7,205 bases of DNA. Source: Dehalococcoidales bacterium (GTDB lineage Bacteria > Chloroflexota > Dehalococcoidia > Dehalococcoidales > UBA2162). Of this stretch, positions 6,423 to 7,205 are shown one piece after another. How positions within the stretch are numbered: position 1 is the stretch's first letter; every line of letters begins with the position of its first letter. The DNA lies in contig JAUSGV010000014.1 of the NCBI GenBank assembly GCA_030648675.1, positions 1 to 7,205 on the forward strand, written 5' to 3'. The position numbers and the translations under genes are program-made. The notes under the pieces are model-generated. The model saw only the letters and a program-made list of their open reading frames with translations. It was not told the DNA's origin and searched no databases.

Positions 6423-6441
6423 CTTTTACTATCGAGTTCGG

Positions 6442-6469
6442 ATTGTAGCTCATCAAGCATTAAAATCAA
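6442..6469 (-). promoter_or_regulatory. Predicted promoter for the 5391-6422 gene
   Basis: Minus-strand -35 TTGATT (6469-6464; 4 of 6), a 16-bp spacer and -10 TACAAT (6447-6442; 5 of 6). The predicted transcript would start only about 12 nt before the ATG, leaving a very short leader, which agrees with the absence of a ribosome binding site. Its position just after the cytochrome terminator supports a fresh transcription start here. Confidence 0.45.
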
Positions 6470-6470
6470 A

Positions 6471-6488
6471 GAGAGACTCCAATCTCTC
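6471..6488. repeat. Small inverted repeat upstream of the predicted promoter
   Basis: GAGAGA (6471-6476) and TCTCTC (6483-6488) form a perfect 6-bp stem with a 6-nt loop, directly next to the -35 box at 6464-6469. On the minus strand it is followed by TTTGATTTT, so it could be a weak second terminator or an activator/repressor site. Evidence is limited to the symmetry and position. Confidence 0.3.
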
Positions 6489-6534
6489 GGGCACAAATCG
6501 TAGTCCGGCAGCCCCTAAAAGAAGTACTCGCGGC

Positions 6535-6564
6535 AAAAAAGTAGCCCCGACCAAAGCCGGGGCT
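6535..6564 (-). terminator. Rho-independent terminator after the multiheme cytochrome gene (possibly bidirectional)
   Basis: The arms AGCCCCG (6543-6549) and CGGGGCT (6558-6564) form a 7-bp GC-rich stem with an 8-nt loop. Read on the minus strand, the stem is followed by AC and six T residues (6540-6535), 27 bp after the cytochrome stop codon at 6591. On the plus strand it is followed by TC and seven T residues (6567-6573), so it could also stop transcription entering from the left. Confidence 0.85.
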
Positions 6565-6590
6565 TCTTTTTTTATCCTTATATTCCAGTA

Positions 6591-7205
6591 CTATCGGGCG
6601 TGCACTTTCTCCACCGCGAATTCTTTGCCTTGCCCATGACAGACGGCGCAACTCTCGCCGAGAGTGTCTGTCATCAATGCAGCGTGAGCCGCTGCGGGTT
6701 TGGAATCATGGCAGCCCAGACAGGCTGCGGCCGCCGGTCCCAGCGGCGAGTATAACTCACGAGGCGCCACCGTGTTGGCATTAGTCGCAGGCAGTGGTAA
6801 CAGGTTAGAGTTGTTCACGTGGCACTTGGCGCAGTTTCTCGTGTCGCCGGGGAATCTAACTTCATTAAAATTGAATACTCCCCGGGTTCGATAAATGGTG
6901 AAGTCATTTTGCAGATCTTCGCCGGTATGGATGCGGTGAATCAGCAATTTGAAGTTAATGGATTCCGGTGGTACATTGAACGGACCACCAAACCTGGCAG
7001 GAACCTGATCGGGGACGTCCACATTCGCCGGATTATGGCATAATTCGCAATAGGCGGTGGTGTTCAGTCGTCCACCGCCGTGGAAAGCCATTTTCTTATG
7101 GCAGACGTTGCACTTTTCCGTGGCGACAACCTGCCGCCTGACAACGGCTACCGTATCTGTAATCGGGAAGTAGGCCACCGGGTTGAAAGAAGCTCCGGAT
7201 ACATT
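6591..7205 (-). CDS. Multiheme c-type cytochrome, OmcA/MtrC-like (partial, C-terminal five-heme region)
   Basis: An open frame runs in from the right edge; 204 residues are visible and the N-terminus is outside the window. Five c-heme motifs are present: CNVCH (32-36), CELCH (53-57), CAKCH (125-129), CLGCH (162-166) and CAVCH (186-190), with extra histidines for distal ligation such as those in FKLLIHRIHTG. The sequence VVRRQVVATEKCNVCH...FHGGGR...YCELCHNP followed by INFKLLIHRIHTG is typical of the C-terminal pentaheme domain of OmcA/MtrC-family decaheme cytochromes, and ends soon after the last heme with AVEKVHAR as they do. Such proteins conduct electrons outside the cytoplasmic membrane, often to metal oxides or other extracellular acceptors. 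Total heme number and a signal or lipoprotein sequence cannot be seen. The GTG at 7178 is an internal codon, not a start. It is a plausible client of the Ccm system encoded downstream. A terminator follows at 6535-6564. Confidence 0.88.
   Translation of the reverse strand, partial: NVSGASFNPVAYFPITDTVAVVRRQVVATEKCNVCHKKMAFHGGGRLNTTAYCELCHNPANVDVPDQVPARFGGPFNVPPESINFKLLIHRIHTGEDLQNDFTIYRTRGVFNFNEVRFPGDTRNCAKCHVNNSNLLPLPATNANTVAPRELYSPLGPAAAACLGCHDSKPAAAHAALMTDTLGESCAVCHGQGKEFAVEKVHAR

Noticed and set aside
6466..6651. A 61-codon minus-strand frame across the terminator
   Set aside because: It overlaps the cytochrome 3' end in another frame, spans the terminator and has no ribosome binding site or similarity.
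7176..7178. GTG at 7178 as start of the cytochrome
   Set aside because: The frame stays open to the window edge and the residues before it (NVSGASFNP) continue typical family sequence. The gene is truncated by the window, not started here.

Overview
All convincing genes in this window lie on the minus strand. They form a System I cytochrome c maturation (ccm) locus downstream of a multiheme cytochrome c gene. The maturation genes, heme chaperone variant and multiheme cytochrome point to a respiring, probably anaerobic bacterium. The lack of the usual proteobacterial ccmABCDEFGHI order, the Cys-type CcmE and a zinc-ribbon CcmI-like protein argue against a typical gamma- or alphaproteobacterium. 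A Chloroflexota- or Firmicutes-like metal or organohalide respirer is a guess, not something the sequence proves.

Layout in the direction of transcription (right to left): (1) 7205-6591, the 3' end of an OmcA/MtrC-like multiheme cytochrome c with five CxxCH motifs, followed by a hairpin/T-tract terminator at 6535-6564. (2) 6442-6469, a predicted promoter. (3) 6422-5391, a membrane-anchored extracytoplasmic protein with a carboxypeptidase-regulatory-like N-terminal domain. (4) A 125-bp gap with a good sigma-70-like promoter (TTGCCA-N18-TATAAT). (5) A tightly packed operon: ccmE (5265-4840), ccmF (4840-2900), a CcmI-like zinc-ribbon protein (2896-2387), a second carboxypeptidase-regulatory-like protein paralogous to the first (2376-1213), ccmA (1203-463) and the 5' part of ccmB (466 to the left edge). 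Junctions are TAATG and ATGA overlaps or gaps of 3-10 nt.

How they fit together: CcmA/CcmB should form the ABC module that uses ATP to release heme-loaded CcmE. CcmE carries heme to CcmF, and CcmF attaches it to CxxCH motifs of exported apocytochromes such as the neighbouring multiheme protein. CcmC, CcmD, CcmG and CcmH are not in the window; ccmC could lie just past the left edge. The two paralogous anchored proteins and the zinc-ribbon protein are not standard Ccm components. The paralog inside the operon and the zinc-ribbon protein share a short CcmI-like helical motif, on the predicted cytoplasmic side in both. This suggests a lineage-specific accessory module of the maturation machine and is the most interesting part of the window. 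No tRNA, rRNA, CRISPR array, insertion sequence or riboswitch was seen, and there is no gene-free stretch over 300 bases.
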